A stretch of DNA of 64,000 nucleotides from the NCBI GenBank assembly GCA_013396655.1, contig WBMV01001916.1, positions 1 through 64,000 of the forward strand, in the 5' to 3' direction. Of this stretch, positions 48,901-61,184 are shown in pieces. Position 1 is the first letter of the stretch. Each line of letters begins with the position of its first letter. The notes under the pieces are model-generated. The model had not been told where the DNA came from. It worked only from the letters and a program-made list of their open reading frames with translations, and ran no database searches. Source of the stretch: Campylorhamphus procurvoides. Lineage: Eukaryota > Chordata > Aves > Passeriformes > Dendrocolaptidae. A program made the translations under genes and the position numbers.

Positions 48901-51847
48901 AAGTGAACTGCATCCAGGAATGCTGGAACTATTGGCCTTTTTGCTTCACACAGATAGGTAGGTGCAAGAACTGCAAGCTTGGACGAGTTCTTATGCAGGA
49001 TTTTCTCAAACTGCAATACCATTAAAACAGAAAAGCTGTCAGAATCAGTGATGTTCCCGTGTGATCCCCTATCACAGGGATACAGTCACAAGGTGTAACC
49101 CATCTGTGTTCTTAATAGCCACTCCTCCTTTTCTTTTAAATGTGGATCTCCCAAGAAACATTTTGCCAAAAGCATACAATATCATTTCTGTTAAACCAAA
49201 AGAAAAAGTTCACTGTGCCATTGCTTTCAGACAATGAATAAAAATGCTACTTTCTAACAGAAAGTGACAGTCTCTCATGTAAAAATTAATACAGGTGAAG
49301 ACTAATATATTCCTTCTCTGGATCACAATATCATCTTCTAAAAATTTTTGAGGACTGCTTTTTGTGATTATATTTAACCAATAAAATACTTTGAAAGGCA
49401 AATCTATCACTCTCAGAAGTTTAACAGGAGCAAGACCCTTCAGAGTATTCACATTGTTACCTTTTTGGCCATGAATGTATTATTTGGTTTAGAATACATC
49501 CCTGTGGCTATATAGGAGATTATTCTTTTTTTCCATTTTAGAACAAAGAAATCTGACTCCAGTGTACAGTTGGTACAACAGCAGAATAATCATGCAATCA
49601 ACCCCATATATTATGGTGTGACATTAAAATCACAACCAAAACCATCAGAGTCACAGTGTGTGCTAGAGGAGGGTGTCCTTGACAAGTGGAAAACAGGTTT
49701 CAAAGAATGTATCTACATCACCTGACTTACTTATACAGATTGTAAATCTCCCTACATGGCCACCAGCATGTCACGATCTCCTGACAATCTTTTCCAATTG
49801 TGAAAGGATGCAGCCCTTTAGTTTAACAACCTTTGTATTGCTGTATGTTCCTAGGTTAAGGTGAAGTCCCTGCACTATGAAAAATAGTTTTGTTTTGGTC
49901 TGGCTTGTTAGCTTGTTTTTAAAATATGTTTCTCTTAACAGACAGCAATTATATCCTTGGACATCCCCAGATCACCCACCCTGTATCTCCACAGGTCTTA
50001 TTTTAAAACAGAAGCATTTTCTCCATTCCTGTTTTCTAAATGAAGCCCTTTTTTGTAACAGCAACTGGCAAGATGCTGCTTGGGTACAGATGCTACCAAC
50101 CCCTGTAAGTCCATGAGCAATTTCAATATCCAGAAGCATAACTAGACTAGCCAGAGCTTCAAATAGGACTCTGAATATAAATATGAATCTTTCTCCCATC
50201 TCAGACTTCCTTGTACCTTCTGTTGGGAATTAACACAAGGCATCTTCATGCCTTTCAAGCAATCCTTAAGCTTCCAGCACTCCACTTGATGTTACCACTG
50301 TGCAGTTTCCTCAGTGCCACATGCTGCTAGCACCATATTGTCTGACTCCACACCAATCCCATTTTCTATCACAGCTAACCTAGCTCAGAGAGAATGGTTT
50401 CTGGCCAAAGTGAACATTATAACAGCAGAAAGACAGGAAAGGAGGCTGAATCTCTGTTGAGTTTTGACACAAACATATTTTCACCTCCTCAAACTAAAAG
50501 GGAAGTTATAGTCTGAAACTGTACAGACCCAGTAGGATATGCCTTCAAGTATAGTCTTATTACTTCTCTAAAAGGAAAAAAAAATCAATTTAGTTATTAT
50601 TTCAGGAATTGGCTAAATTCCATCTTGTCCTACTAAAATACCTCTGCGTTTTCATTTAAAGGCTTGTTTCTCCTTTATTTCTAATCTCCATTTTTTAAGC
50701 AGCTGCAGTGGAACATGGCAGAAATGGATGCCCATTCTCAAGGATGAGGAGTTAAGAAAATCTTTAAACCCTTTTGGGAGGGGTGTTATCATAAAACTGG
50801 AAGAAACCAATATATTTTTAACAACTTCTGTTTTGTAATTAGGGAGAAGGATTTTTTTTTTACTTTCTTTTATGTCATTTTCAGAGCAGTATTGTAATAA
50901 ATGTCTTCCTCTGTCGCTTTTGTTCCTGGAACTGCAGCATCACAGAAGCCCAGCAGGACAAAGTGTTCTTGTGAAAAACTGATTTATTCTCTCATCTCTG
51001 ACAATCTAAGATGGAAGGATTAAGTGATGATCTTCTGATCTGCCTTTTCCCTTGTCTTCATGCATACACTTCGCTCTTGCTAGCTTGCTGACCAGTCTTC
51101 AAATATATTGCTTGAATGGCCCCATTCCATTAGGGAACTGACATCTCTCACTTTAGAGTGTTATTAATATCAGTCCTTGAAAGCATTTAACCAATGACAA
51201 TCTAACATTAGCTCACAATGGGATTTAAAGACATTACAGTTCATTAATTTATGGTTTAATGCTGACTTCTTCCAATCTGTTGTCCTTTCTCATTACAAAC
51301 ACCAAAAAACCCAGGCTATAAAGTCCACAGTATCCTGCATAAAATGCTGCATAAGGGTTTCATTTATTTGTTTATTGGTATGATTCAAACATACAAATCT
51401 TGTTCCTGTTTTGCAAATCAATTGTAAAATAATAACTGCTGGTTGTCTGGCAGATACTATTTTTTGCTTCACTTTTCTGATTCTGACCATTTTTCTTCCT
51501 GCACAGTCAATTTACATATTTTATTTTCCTTTTTTTATAAAATCTCAGTAAAATATGAGGATCATATCAGTCAAGCTGACTTCAATAAATAGATTATTAT
51601 TATTTAAACATTTTGAGAGGATATTCCTGAGAAGGAGAATAAGTTAGCAGTTACAACTGATTTAAGAAACGCAGACAGAATGATGTTCAGTTCTGTCATA
51701 ACCCTAGCTCTTAGCAAAATTACATCAATGTAATTGAGTTTTAATTTCTCAAAGAAAACATAAGGAACAAAGATATGGCAAAATATCTTTCTTGGAAATT
51801 GGAATAAAACATTTAACATCCTCATTTCATGATCTGTACTTTAAAGT
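45991..51847. other. AT-rich non-coding stretch, no gene seen
   Basis: Nearly 6 kb with no recognised gene or element. A segment at 46386-46680 is less AT-rich and has a CATAAAAACC sequence followed by CT-rich DNA, loosely LTR-like but without ends. The 110-codon frame at 48335-48667 starts with a hydrophobic run, but its neighbours and codon make-up do not support a gene. 47270-47420 is very AT-rich with several TAAT cores. Confidence 0.45.
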
Positions 51848-52496
51848 GTGCTTCTTGGCAAGCAGGAAAGCAACTGTGCTGCAAAGGTCCCGGGGGCCTT
51901 GGTGGACACACTGTTTGACAGTGTGTACTGCCAGCAAAGACAGCCAGCAGCATCCTGGGCTGTGTCAGCAGCAGCACAAAGCAAGGGAAGTGATGATCTG
52001 CCTCTGCTATGCACGTGTTGGACCACACCTACAGGACTGAGTCCGGTTTCAGTTTGCCAGGAGAGACGATGAGCGAGTTCAGCAGAGGACCACCAAGGTG
52101 GTTGGGGCCTGCTTGTCCTGTGAGGAGAGGCTGAGGGGGCTGTGCTGGTTCAGCTGGAGAAGTAGTAGCTTCAGGAGAAGCAGCAGCAGCCTGTCTGCAC
52201 CCATAGGAAGTTATGGGAAAGACAGCCAGGCTCTCTACAGTAGTGCATGTTGGGATGACAATGGGCATAAGCTGGAACAAGAGAAGTTCAGACTGGATAT
52301 AAGGAAAAACCTTCTCTATGAGGGCAATCAAACAGCAGAACAGGCTGCCCAGAGAGGCGGTGCTGCCTCCATCGTTTGAGGTTTTCAAGACTCAACAGAG
52401 TGTCCCAGTCCAATCCCTAGGCTGACCCTGACCAGAGAAAGAGGTTGGACTGGAGATCTCCTGTGCTTCCTTCTGAATTGTCCTGTCATACTATAA
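51848..52496 (+). mobile_element. CR1 LINE 3' fragment, diverged
   Basis: The plus strand shows the end of CR1 ORF2 and its 3' region: GTGTTGGACCACACCTACAG (near 52015), GTTCAGCAGAGGACCACCAA (near 52078), CCTGTGAGGAGAGGCTGAGG (near 52117), CTGGATATAAGGAAAAACCT (near 52293), and GAACAGGCTGCCCAGAGAGG (near 52338). It ends near GAGGTTGGACTGGAGATCTC (52442) and TTGTCCTGTCAT. It is more diverged than the CR1 at 19335 and belongs to another subfamily. Small insertions, such as an AG- and CAG-rich run near 52160-52195, disrupt the frame. Confidence 0.85.
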
Positions 52497-53586
52497 ACTC
52501 AGCTGACTTCCATTCCCAAATCCTTTTATATACATTCTGCTGATAAGACTCTGAGGAAGCGAGGCTTGGCACTAAGAATAAATGTATCTAATGAAGCAGT
52601 AAGATACTACAATGTTCCAAGATCAGAACAAGGATGGATCTATCCTTGACTACAAGGTGTCCTTTTCCTTCTAATTTTTTCATTAAGTTTTAGGTATAAT
52701 TGTTCTATTAAAGTTTCAGGTATCAAAACTCTTTCCTTTTCCCAATTTTGCAGCATTTGAATTCTGGACTTAATATCCTTACATTATAAAAAGTAACAAG
52801 GAATGCCAGAGATTATTGTATGATCTGACTATAACTCCATGATATGAGTATGTTAATATAAGCATTAGCAATGACAGTCATAGGATCAGAGACAGAACAT
52901 GATCTGTGAATTAAGATGCTTACTTGAACATAGCCATTAATTTTGAACCTGGTATTAAACATAAAAAAGCCTAAAAATCAATGTTATTATATACCTATTT
53001 TAAATATATTCTGCATTTGAATAAGCCCCTAAATTGATGTAACTCACTCCTGCCAAAACTAAATAATATTTTGACTGGAGGAATGAATTTATTCAGCAAG
53101 ATTTAGTTGCAAAAAAACCATGAGGGGTGGTGTGGAACATTTGTGTAATTCTGTCTCATTCATAAAGTGTCAGCTTTGCTCAAACCTTAAGTTGCACCAC
53201 AAGGGATCAATGACATGTACTGCTTAGTAGAGATGTTTTTTTCTAATAAAAAAAAGCAGAATATATGTGTGGGCAACTTGGGACAATCTCTTATGTCTTC
53301 CAGTACCTTAACAAGAATGGACTCTAATATAAGTTTCATTGCCTTTATTACTGTTTTTCTTGCTGTTTATTGTCTCCTGTTCTGATTGAAATACACAAGT
53401 GTGATGAATAATTTATAGTATTACACATCTACTCTTCCAGAAAATGCAGACCGTCACTGTGTCTATATCAGTGATAAAATGGGTAAGCAGATACACTAAA
53501 AAGAAATATATAGCCAATGCTTAGAGAGCTTCACCAAAATCGCCAGCCATCCATCCTTCATAACTGTCTTGTACTGCTCATCACAG

Positions 53587-53683
53587 ACCACTAATGCTTT
53601 AAGAGCCACAGAGCTATTCAGATCCATCACTGTGGATGTTGTGACCAAGCCCATATCCTTTGAAGTCTATAAACATAGCAAAG
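53587..53683 (+). other. Exon-like interval, unproven
   Basis: A 97-bp interval is preceded by a pyrimidine-biased run ending CATCACAG and followed by AAG-GTGAGAG, a good splice-donor match. It is open in the frame beginning ACC-ACT, with 32 codons plus one base. The peptide includes RATELFRSITVDVV and KPISFEVYKHSK, which look protein-like in composition, but I cannot assign a family. The frame continues open to 53751, so the coding signal is weak by itself. Exon, exon remnant and chance are all possible. Confidence 0.2.
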
Positions 53684-54781
53684 GTGAGAGGGTTTTATTT
53701 TATAGTATAGGCCTGTCTATCCAGAGAAGACTAGAAAGACATTTCAACTAAGATACTAAGTATACTAGACTATCTTTACTTCCCCCCTTATGGCTATACA
53801 ACATATGGAATTTTTTTCTTCATGAATGATTCTGAAGGATGTTGTCTATGAAAAAGAGATGACTGCAAAAGAATGGAAAGAAAAAAATGTTCTGTGTTAG
53901 CTAGAATATACAGGATGCTCAAAGGCATGAAAACCATGGAAACCCAGTCACAAAGACACAGAATCATGTCTTAGTGATCCACCATTGCTAGGCTTCCCAG
54001 AGGCTTGATGAGACAACCAATACACGCTGTAGGCTACACTAACAGGACAACGCACCAACATGCACTGTTATTTGATAAGTGCTGCCCCTTTTACCCATCC
54101 AGACACTTCACAATCTCTCCTGGATTTTTAACATTCTCAGGTATTTGGTGCAAACCAGGGTTCAGACATGTTTTTCAAAATGCCTTTCCACGAGCTTCGT
54201 GTTAGACTGGCTGCCTTACATATGAGAGTGACACTGAAAGTTCTCAGCAATCTGAGAGCCTAATAAAGCTTTTTAGTATCCTAGGAATGAAGTTCATTTT
54301 TATGTCAAAATTAGGTTAAGGTAAGTTAGGGTCAGTTACTTAGCATCATGCAAGTCGTGATGACAGACCACCACTCATATTCAGTGGTGCACTTGCAGAA
54401 GTAAAACTGTACTTGACTTTTCTTGCTTCCATGAATAATATTTTTTGTCTCACACCTATTCCAAAATTTCTGAGTGTCAGTTCAAGTCTGTCACAATAGT
54501 TACTGATTCAGTTGTAGCCATTAGATTTTTATGCACATGCAACCTCAGTATTAATCTCCTATCAGACACTAGAAGACTAATGTGTTTTTTCAGAGAGAAG
54601 TACTTTTTTAATATGAAACTAAACACCAGTTAATGGTAGATAAGGAAATGGTCCAGTTAATTGATCATTTTTAATCAGATACAGACTAAAGAAGTATGGA
54701 TTATTCAAACTTAGTTGATATTTACATTGCAAATAAAATGTAAAGTTGATTATGTGTCCAGAGTAAAAAAGGTTCATCATT

Positions 54782-54840
54782 AAAAAAAACAAAACCAAAA
54801 AACAACAACAACAACAACAAAAATAAACCAAAACAAAACA
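54782..54840. repeat. A-rich stretch with CAA trinucleotide repeat
   Basis: Six or so CAA units flanked by AAAAC-type sequence. On the minus strand this is a TTG/TTTTG run. Confidence 0.75.
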
Positions 54841-56179
54841 GTTTTTATTTGCAGTATTGATCAATAAATAACCTATCCATTCCTCCCCATAAAAGATGAA
54901 AACAGGAAATTAAAGCTTATTTTATCTTGCTGACTCAGATCTAATCAGTTTGGTATCAACTCAGCCATTACTACCAATCTAATTATGCACACAAGCTACA
55001 ACAGAAAAGAAATACTAACTCTGGCATTATTTTTTTAAAATGACAAAGAATTAATTTTTATTGTTTATTGTGCCTCCTTTTCAAGAAGTAGTTAGAGCTG
55101 GCAGAGACAAATATATTAAAGTTTGTATTTTATTTGCAGATTGGGTATCACACAAGGAGAAATACTAAATAAAACTCATAGGCTTGTTGAAGGTTATTTA
55201 AGGTGTCTGTAGCAGAGTAAGGAACAGCATTCACACATTTTGATTTCCCCACCCTATGCCTTTCCTACCAGGTCATCCTGACTGAAATTTTGTTATCACT
55301 GCTTCTGTGCAATCTGGAAAACATTCAATGCAGAAATTGCTTCACAGAAAGAAGTCCCTGCTTCACAAAGAAACAAACACTGGGATGTTCCTGTAAAAAA
55401 GTCAACATGGTCTAGCCATCTGCCTCCATCCTCCCACTGCTACAAAAGCAGCAAGGTCTACAATGTTTCTGCTGCCTTCCCATTTCATGAGTTCAAATTA
55501 CCCCTGCTCTCAATGCGTTGAATTATTGACCACATATTCCCTAATGTGCCATAAATTACTTGAATGAAAAATTAAATGGAAAAAAAATAGTCACTCCTTT
55601 ATAATGCTATTTCAGTGACTGGAGAATCAAAAGTAAAAACAAAAGAACCCCACAAACAATATTATGAGAAGAAGGTCAACAATTAATAAAGTGAGTATGA
55701 AGAGGATTTAGGACTTCAAGTGCTTTTTCATCTGGCGATTCTTACACAAGCAACATTGATATAAATGCTTTTAGATCCTTTTTTTTTTTAAACAAATGTA
55801 CAGTGCAACAAAGTTAAAGCTAATAATTACTTTCCAACCTTGGTATCATGCTAATATCTTCCTATCAAGACAGCAGTCCATCATTTTTTCATCTCTCCTG
55901 GGATAGAACATTAAGCTTGAAATGCCCAGTGTCACTTTCAGGACTATTATACTTCTGAAGAAATTTTGCAAGAGGAAATGTGAACTATCCCAGGAAACCT
56001 GGGGACCATAGAAAAAGCCAGAACTTCATGGTCAGGTGCAGATGAAAATCTTGAAAGAGATGCCTTAAGGAATACATACAAGAAAGTTCATTTTTAAAAC
56101 AGTGCTTGCTGATTTTTATGATGCATTTATACATTTGGAGAAATAAATAATATGATAGCAAAGGATATCTACTATTATT

Positions 56180-56202
56180 AAAAACTTATTAATTAAGTTT
56201 TT
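56180..56202. other. AT-rich hairpin with 9-bp perfect stem
   Basis: Arms AAAAACTTA (56180-56188) and TAAGTTTTT (56194-56202) pair perfectly around the 5-base loop TTAAT. It could extrude as a small cruciform but has no gene next to it. Confidence 0.6.
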
Positions 56203-57347
56203 AATTATTAAAAGTAAACTGCAGAGAGGGCTAAGAAGATCCTACCTTTGTGCAACAAATAAAGGAAGAAAATCTGCAAGATCTTCTGTGCCACAGGAAA
56301 AAAAGTTCACACAAAGCACATAAAGGATGAAAAGAGACAGGGAATAGAAAAGATGATGGGCAAAGGAAAGGGACCGACTGAAATGCATTAAAAGAGGTGG
56401 GGGTGGGGGGGAAGAGGAAGTAGTTTGAGAAAAGAACCCCAAAGAAGAGAAATAGTAACTTTTGGAATGAACCTTATCCACAGATAATCTACCCCAGAAG
56501 AAGCTGCTGTGAAGCAACTCAATGAGGATACCCAGTGAACAACTGGGAGCTACACCAGTTTTAGGGAGCAGGGGGAAAATAGGAGCAACAAGAATAATCC
56601 AAACTTTTTGATTCTCGAGTGCAGGCCCAAGTCAAGATTTTAACCAGCTTTTGAGTTCCAAATAAAATATCTCAAAACTGCTAGAATGAAACACTAATCT
56701 GTAGAGCTCCCTAGATTTTTTTGACTTAAAATTAAGCTGCAGCAATTACCATTCCATCCTGCTCTTATGAGTTAGAATAACAATTATGAATCATCAGATT
56801 GAATATGGTCTATTCAACTGCTAATATCCATGAATATATCAACTCCATAAACACATAGGAAACATATCACTACTTTCAAGAGCAAATTACCAATTTATGA
56901 AAATTAATTAAAATATGAAAATATAAATATAAACCCAGAAAACATAATTATTCAATATTTCTGGAACTTTGGATGATTATTTGCCTTTTTGTTTTGATGT
57001 AGAAAGATTCTGTCATATTGTCCCTTCTGATTGCTCACTTTTTAATAATGATTTTTGTATAAATTATAAGTATGAAATTCCCATTATTTCTTTGGTAATT
57101 AACTCTGATGGCTGCACTATAGAGTTGCATGAAATATTCTAGACCATCAGCTCATGCAGTATCTCATGTAAGCACAGATATTCATAGAATTCACAGAATT
57201 CAGCTATGTGATAAGCTATGTAGGATACAAGAAATACTCATTTAATAAATGTGGTGCTATGAGCATGGCTGTATGGTCCAACCTTGGCAAATTGCCTGGA
57301 TGACAATATCTGCTAAAATACAAATGTAAATAGTTGGGTGGGGGGAG

Positions 57348-57872
57348 TGTATGGTTTGAATACACAAAACTATCTGGAGGTCATTGGCCCAAAACTGGTG
57401 ATGCTAAAGAGGATGAGGACCATCAAAGCTGGTCATGTTAAAGAGGAAGGCAAACAACAACCAGAATAAACAGTAACTGGGTAATTACAAAGATACTTTT
57501 GAAACAAAGGAGGAGTCAGCCTGAAAGGAAGTATAAAAGCAAGAGGAAAATTTGTAGCAAATGAGAAAAATACACTGGAGAGAAGACAGCAGCAGTCAAA
57601 CTTTGTCTTTCAGTGCTGTAAATCACCCTGCTGGCACCACCGGACCCTGCTGATGCCTGCAGAGTTGTGTCTCACATGCCATGGGGAACGCACGTGCAGC
57701 TCTTGGGCTGTTGCATGGGGAGCAATGAGGAGGGAGCCACATGGGGGGGTGTGCACATAAACTCGTGTCTGTTTTCTCACCAGCATATGCACTGGTCAGC
57801 TGTGGCGAGGACATGGGGCAAGAACACTCATTCATGACAGCCACTCACTTGCAGACATTTCAGTGGATGTCA
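57348..57872 (+). mobile_element. Possible solo LTR
   Basis: A segment with LTR-like order: a start TGTATGG at 57348, a TATA box (AGTATAAAAGC near 57530), a GC-richer R/U5-like part, CACATAAACTC near 57751 as a possible polyadenylation signal, and CA at 57872. It is GC-richer than its flanks, which end abruptly. Flanking bases (GGGGAG and GGGGGC) match only partly as a 6-bp duplication. I do not recognise the family, so host promoter-like DNA is the alternative. Confidence 0.35.
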
Positions 57873-60800
57873 GGGGGCATTAGATCATTTAGGATTAGCT
57901 AAGGAAGAGTATGTAGGCATTTACATATGTTCATTAACACTTTTAAGTGCCTAATATTGTATTGTACCATTGATAAAGTTCCTGAGTGTCTAGCTCAAAA
58001 ATTGCCCTTTAAATACATGTTATTAATAAATCAACAAATTACTTTCATCCTACTTGGTTTCATTTATTTGAAATGAGCTGCTCTTCCCTTTATTAAACAG
58101 ATATACTATCATGCCACTGCAACATTGTGTCACTTTGAATTTCATTTTATAGTGAAGCAGCTTTTTTTTTACTGAAATTCATGACATAATGACTTGATTA
58201 GAAGGTAAATTAAAATAAAGACTCTCTGGAAACATTTTGACATATGTGTAACACTTATCTAGAAAACACATCAAAGGGAACAACACTTCAAAATTATTTC
58301 ATTCACCAGTGTGCATTTGGCTTATAATACTTCATACTTTGACTTCAGTGAATAAAATTTCAGTAACTTTGTTTGGCTACTGGTGGTTTTGCAATATGAC
58401 TGAGGCAGCCAAATTTTTCTCTGCTAAGAGAAAATGGGTGTCCTTCACTCTTAGTAGTGTTCTCCTTTCTCTCCCACTTGCCAGTGCTGATCACTCAATC
58501 TTCTGTTTGTGAAACAGTAATTTTCTGAAGAGGAAATCTGAACTCTGATTTTTTTCCTGATGAGTTTCACTCCCTGAAACAACTCCTTGTAGGATACTGA
58601 GAGACTCAGTAACAAGCTGGAATGTCCCTCAGGAAGCTTGTAGGAACTCATAGGAACTCAATTCTACCTCCAATTCTTAATTCTAAAGTTTGGGTCCATT
58701 TGGGTCCATTCCTCAGTCCATTCCTACCTCAAATGTAGCACCTGAAATAATATTTTCTGTGTTTCCACAGATCTCGGCAGATTGTTGAAACTTGCTAAGT
58801 GATGATTTCATTAAGGCTGAGATTCAGATTAGATTTGACTGCAGCTACACATGTAAAGACTTTAATGAATTGCCACACAATGTATTAAAATGTGTTATGA
58901 TAATTTAAACAGTAAATTCCAATTTAAAATAATTGGATTGAAATTTGGTAATATTTAAGGGAAAATATATGACCTGTCTAAATTAATGTTGCTTCCAATT
59001 ATAATTTCTAATTTAAACCTTTGCCCCCTAGTCTTTGGTTTTTTACCCCTTCTTCCCATTTCAGAAGATGGCAGTATTATTCCATTGATGCATCTGACTC
59101 ACTCTTTCTCCTGGCTCTAAATGCTAGCCACATTCAAAGTCTCTGTCGCTACCTGTGAGGTGCTCAATGACCATGCTGGATGTCCCAAAGATAATCCAGG
59201 GCCAACAGTCCACACACACACAAGAAGAGCTCACCACCTTTCACCAGTACAGGAGTCAGAGGGTTGTTAGCAATCATCATAGGACTGTGCAAACATTCAA
59301 AGAACAGAAAACTCATATCATAGAACTACCATTTTCTGCTCAAACTACCAGGCACAGATCTGCAGCCTTTCTTCTATCAAGAAAACATGTTAAAGATGTA
59401 ATTTAAAGAAACAGATCAGCTTTCCCCCTACATGCCCTATGAGACCAGAAACAAATCATAGGCATGATTTCTACCTCCCCTAGAAAGGATTACAGAGAAG
59501 CATTTGTACCTGACAGTACAGTTTCCTAGATTAGCGTGAAGGAATATTAGCTTTGACTGGAGCAGTAACATAGTGCCTGGGGCATGTTACCAACACTGTG
59601 ACTTTTAGCTCTGGTCAAGGAAACATGCACAGAATGATCTGCCATGCTTTCAGGAGGTCACTGTGCTAAAAAAAAAGAAATAAAAAATCTCAACAGATTT
59701 AACCCAGTGTGCAAACCTCACAGTAAGTGGACATTCAAGACTCAATTTCATCCTCATTAACAGTTTTCCCTATTTGATTAAGGGACTGTCTGCTGTTGGT
59801 GGCACTTAAACTGCAATTAAAAAGCATTTTACCTTTAGTCAGTTATTTGATAACATAGAGAATTTTTCTCAATTAAGGGACCTAGTCATAAAAATCTTAT
59901 ACATAACAAAGCCTGACTTAATTTGTCTTTATGGTAGACTATACCTTTAAATGCAACCTTTAATCAGAGGATATAAGAACTTCTTACAAGAGCAAATGAG
60001 GATTATTATGCACTCCCAACATTTGAAGAAGCTAAGGTAGGGGGTTTGTAATGATTTTTTTCAATGGAAAAGCAGAGACTAAATTATGGCGTCCTGACAT
60101 TTAGGATCTTTACATCAGCTATTGTACCACTTGTCTGTTTCCTGTGTGGTCTGCAACTTAGAACAGAATAAAGAATAAGGCAAACAGTCACCTTGCTGGG
60201 GTCTAACAGGTTACCACGACTCAACTGAACAATGCTATGTGTATTTACCCTTGTTCTGATCTCAGTACACGGAAATCTGATTCAGCTCAGGATTCCTTCA
60301 TTGCTGACTAAATCAAATTTGCTTTATGATTGCCACAGGCTGAGGGCAAAATCATAAACAGTATTGCACGCCAGGCACTATGCAGTAACCTGGTAAACCA
60401 CAATAACTTTGTTACTCTGATAAACCCTTCTTTTGATGAGGTAAATCTCATTTTGCTCAAGACCAAAAAAACCTTTCTAAACTACTGCCATTATTTATAT
60501 TGACTGATTACTATCTTATCTGTCAGTGAACACTATTTTGATCAGTGATCTATTGTATTTCCAATATATAATATGTTTATATAATTCATGTATTATATGT
60601 ACATAGTGTATAATGCTTCCATCATTGAAATTGGTAGACCCAAATTTTTCATGCCCCTGCATCTTGCAGCCTTACCAAATGAGGAGATATTGCTTCAGAG
60701 GGTAAAAATTCAGGGGGTATAAAACAAAAATAGTTGAATCTTTAAAATATTTATGTAGCAGACAAGGCATGAAAACAGATTTTATTTCTTCCCCTCCTGC

Positions 60801-61041
60801 CTCCCTAATTCACTCAATTTTGCTTTCTGGAACATGTTTTACTTTCTGTACTAAAGAATATCTACAGAAAGAATATCAAGAGCTATTTTCTAACTGGTCC
60901 ATTTAAATCTGTAGTAAAAAATGCCTATTACCCATGGTGTCAGACTGTAGAGGATTCTTCAGGGAAAATCTTGTTTCTTGAGTTGCAGACTGGACAAGGA
61001 ACTACAGCACACATTACAGTGGCTAAAGAAGACAGACTGAA
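57873..61041. other. AT-rich non-coding stretch, no gene seen
   Basis: No gene or element recognised. Two 10-bp tandem duplications lie close together (58641-58660 and 58691-58710). A short CA run lies at 59211-59221. The AT-rich intervals 58850-59010 and 59800-59960 are dense in TAAT/ATTA and TTTAAT cores. About 60550-60620 is almost pure AT. Confidence 0.45.
58641..58710. repeat. Two nearby 10-bp tandem duplications
   Basis: TAGGAACTCA is repeated back to back at 58641-58660, and TGGGTCCATT is repeated back to back at 58691-58710. Both are exact two-copy duplications of 10 bases. Confidence 0.75.
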
Positions 61042-61184
61042 CAGCATCACAGAATATTCTGAGTTGGGAGAGACCCACAAGGATCATCAAGTCCAACTCT
61101 TAAGTGAATGGCCCCTGTGGGGTTTAAACCCACAACCCTAGTGTTATTAGCACCATGCTCTATCCAACAGAGCCATCTCAGGGT
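61042..61184 (-). mobile_element. tRNA-Ile-derived SINE with CR1 tail (TguSINE1-like)
   Basis: On the minus strand the element starts with a tRNA-like head (about 61184-61112) resembling tRNA-Ile with anticodon AAT. It has GATGGCTCTGTTGGATAGAG (box A and D arm), GGTGCTAATAACAC (anticodon arm) and GGGTTTAAACCC (box B and T arm). It then passes through a short linker (about 61111-61101) into a CR1-X type 3' end, TTGATGATCCTTGTGGGTC, closing ATATTCTGTGATGCTG at 61042. This two-part structure is that of the passerine SINEs TguSINE1 and its relatives, which borrow CR1 enzymes through the shared tail. It is not a working tRNA gene, since the acceptor stem does not pair and the tail follows directly. 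Confidence 0.88.

Larger units (their letters stand above)
52497..57347. other. AT-rich non-coding stretch with one exon-like interval
   Basis: No established gene. It holds an exon-like interval at 53587-53683, an A-rich CAA repeat at 54782-54840, a perfect-stem AT-rich hairpin at 56180-56202 and a G-rich patch at 56396-56410. No transposon ends were recognised. Confidence 0.45.

Noticed and set aside
61112..61184. Functional tRNA-Ile gene
   Set aside because: The head has tRNA features, but the acceptor stem does not pair, there is no terminator T-run after it, and it runs straight into a CR1 3' end. It is a SINE head.
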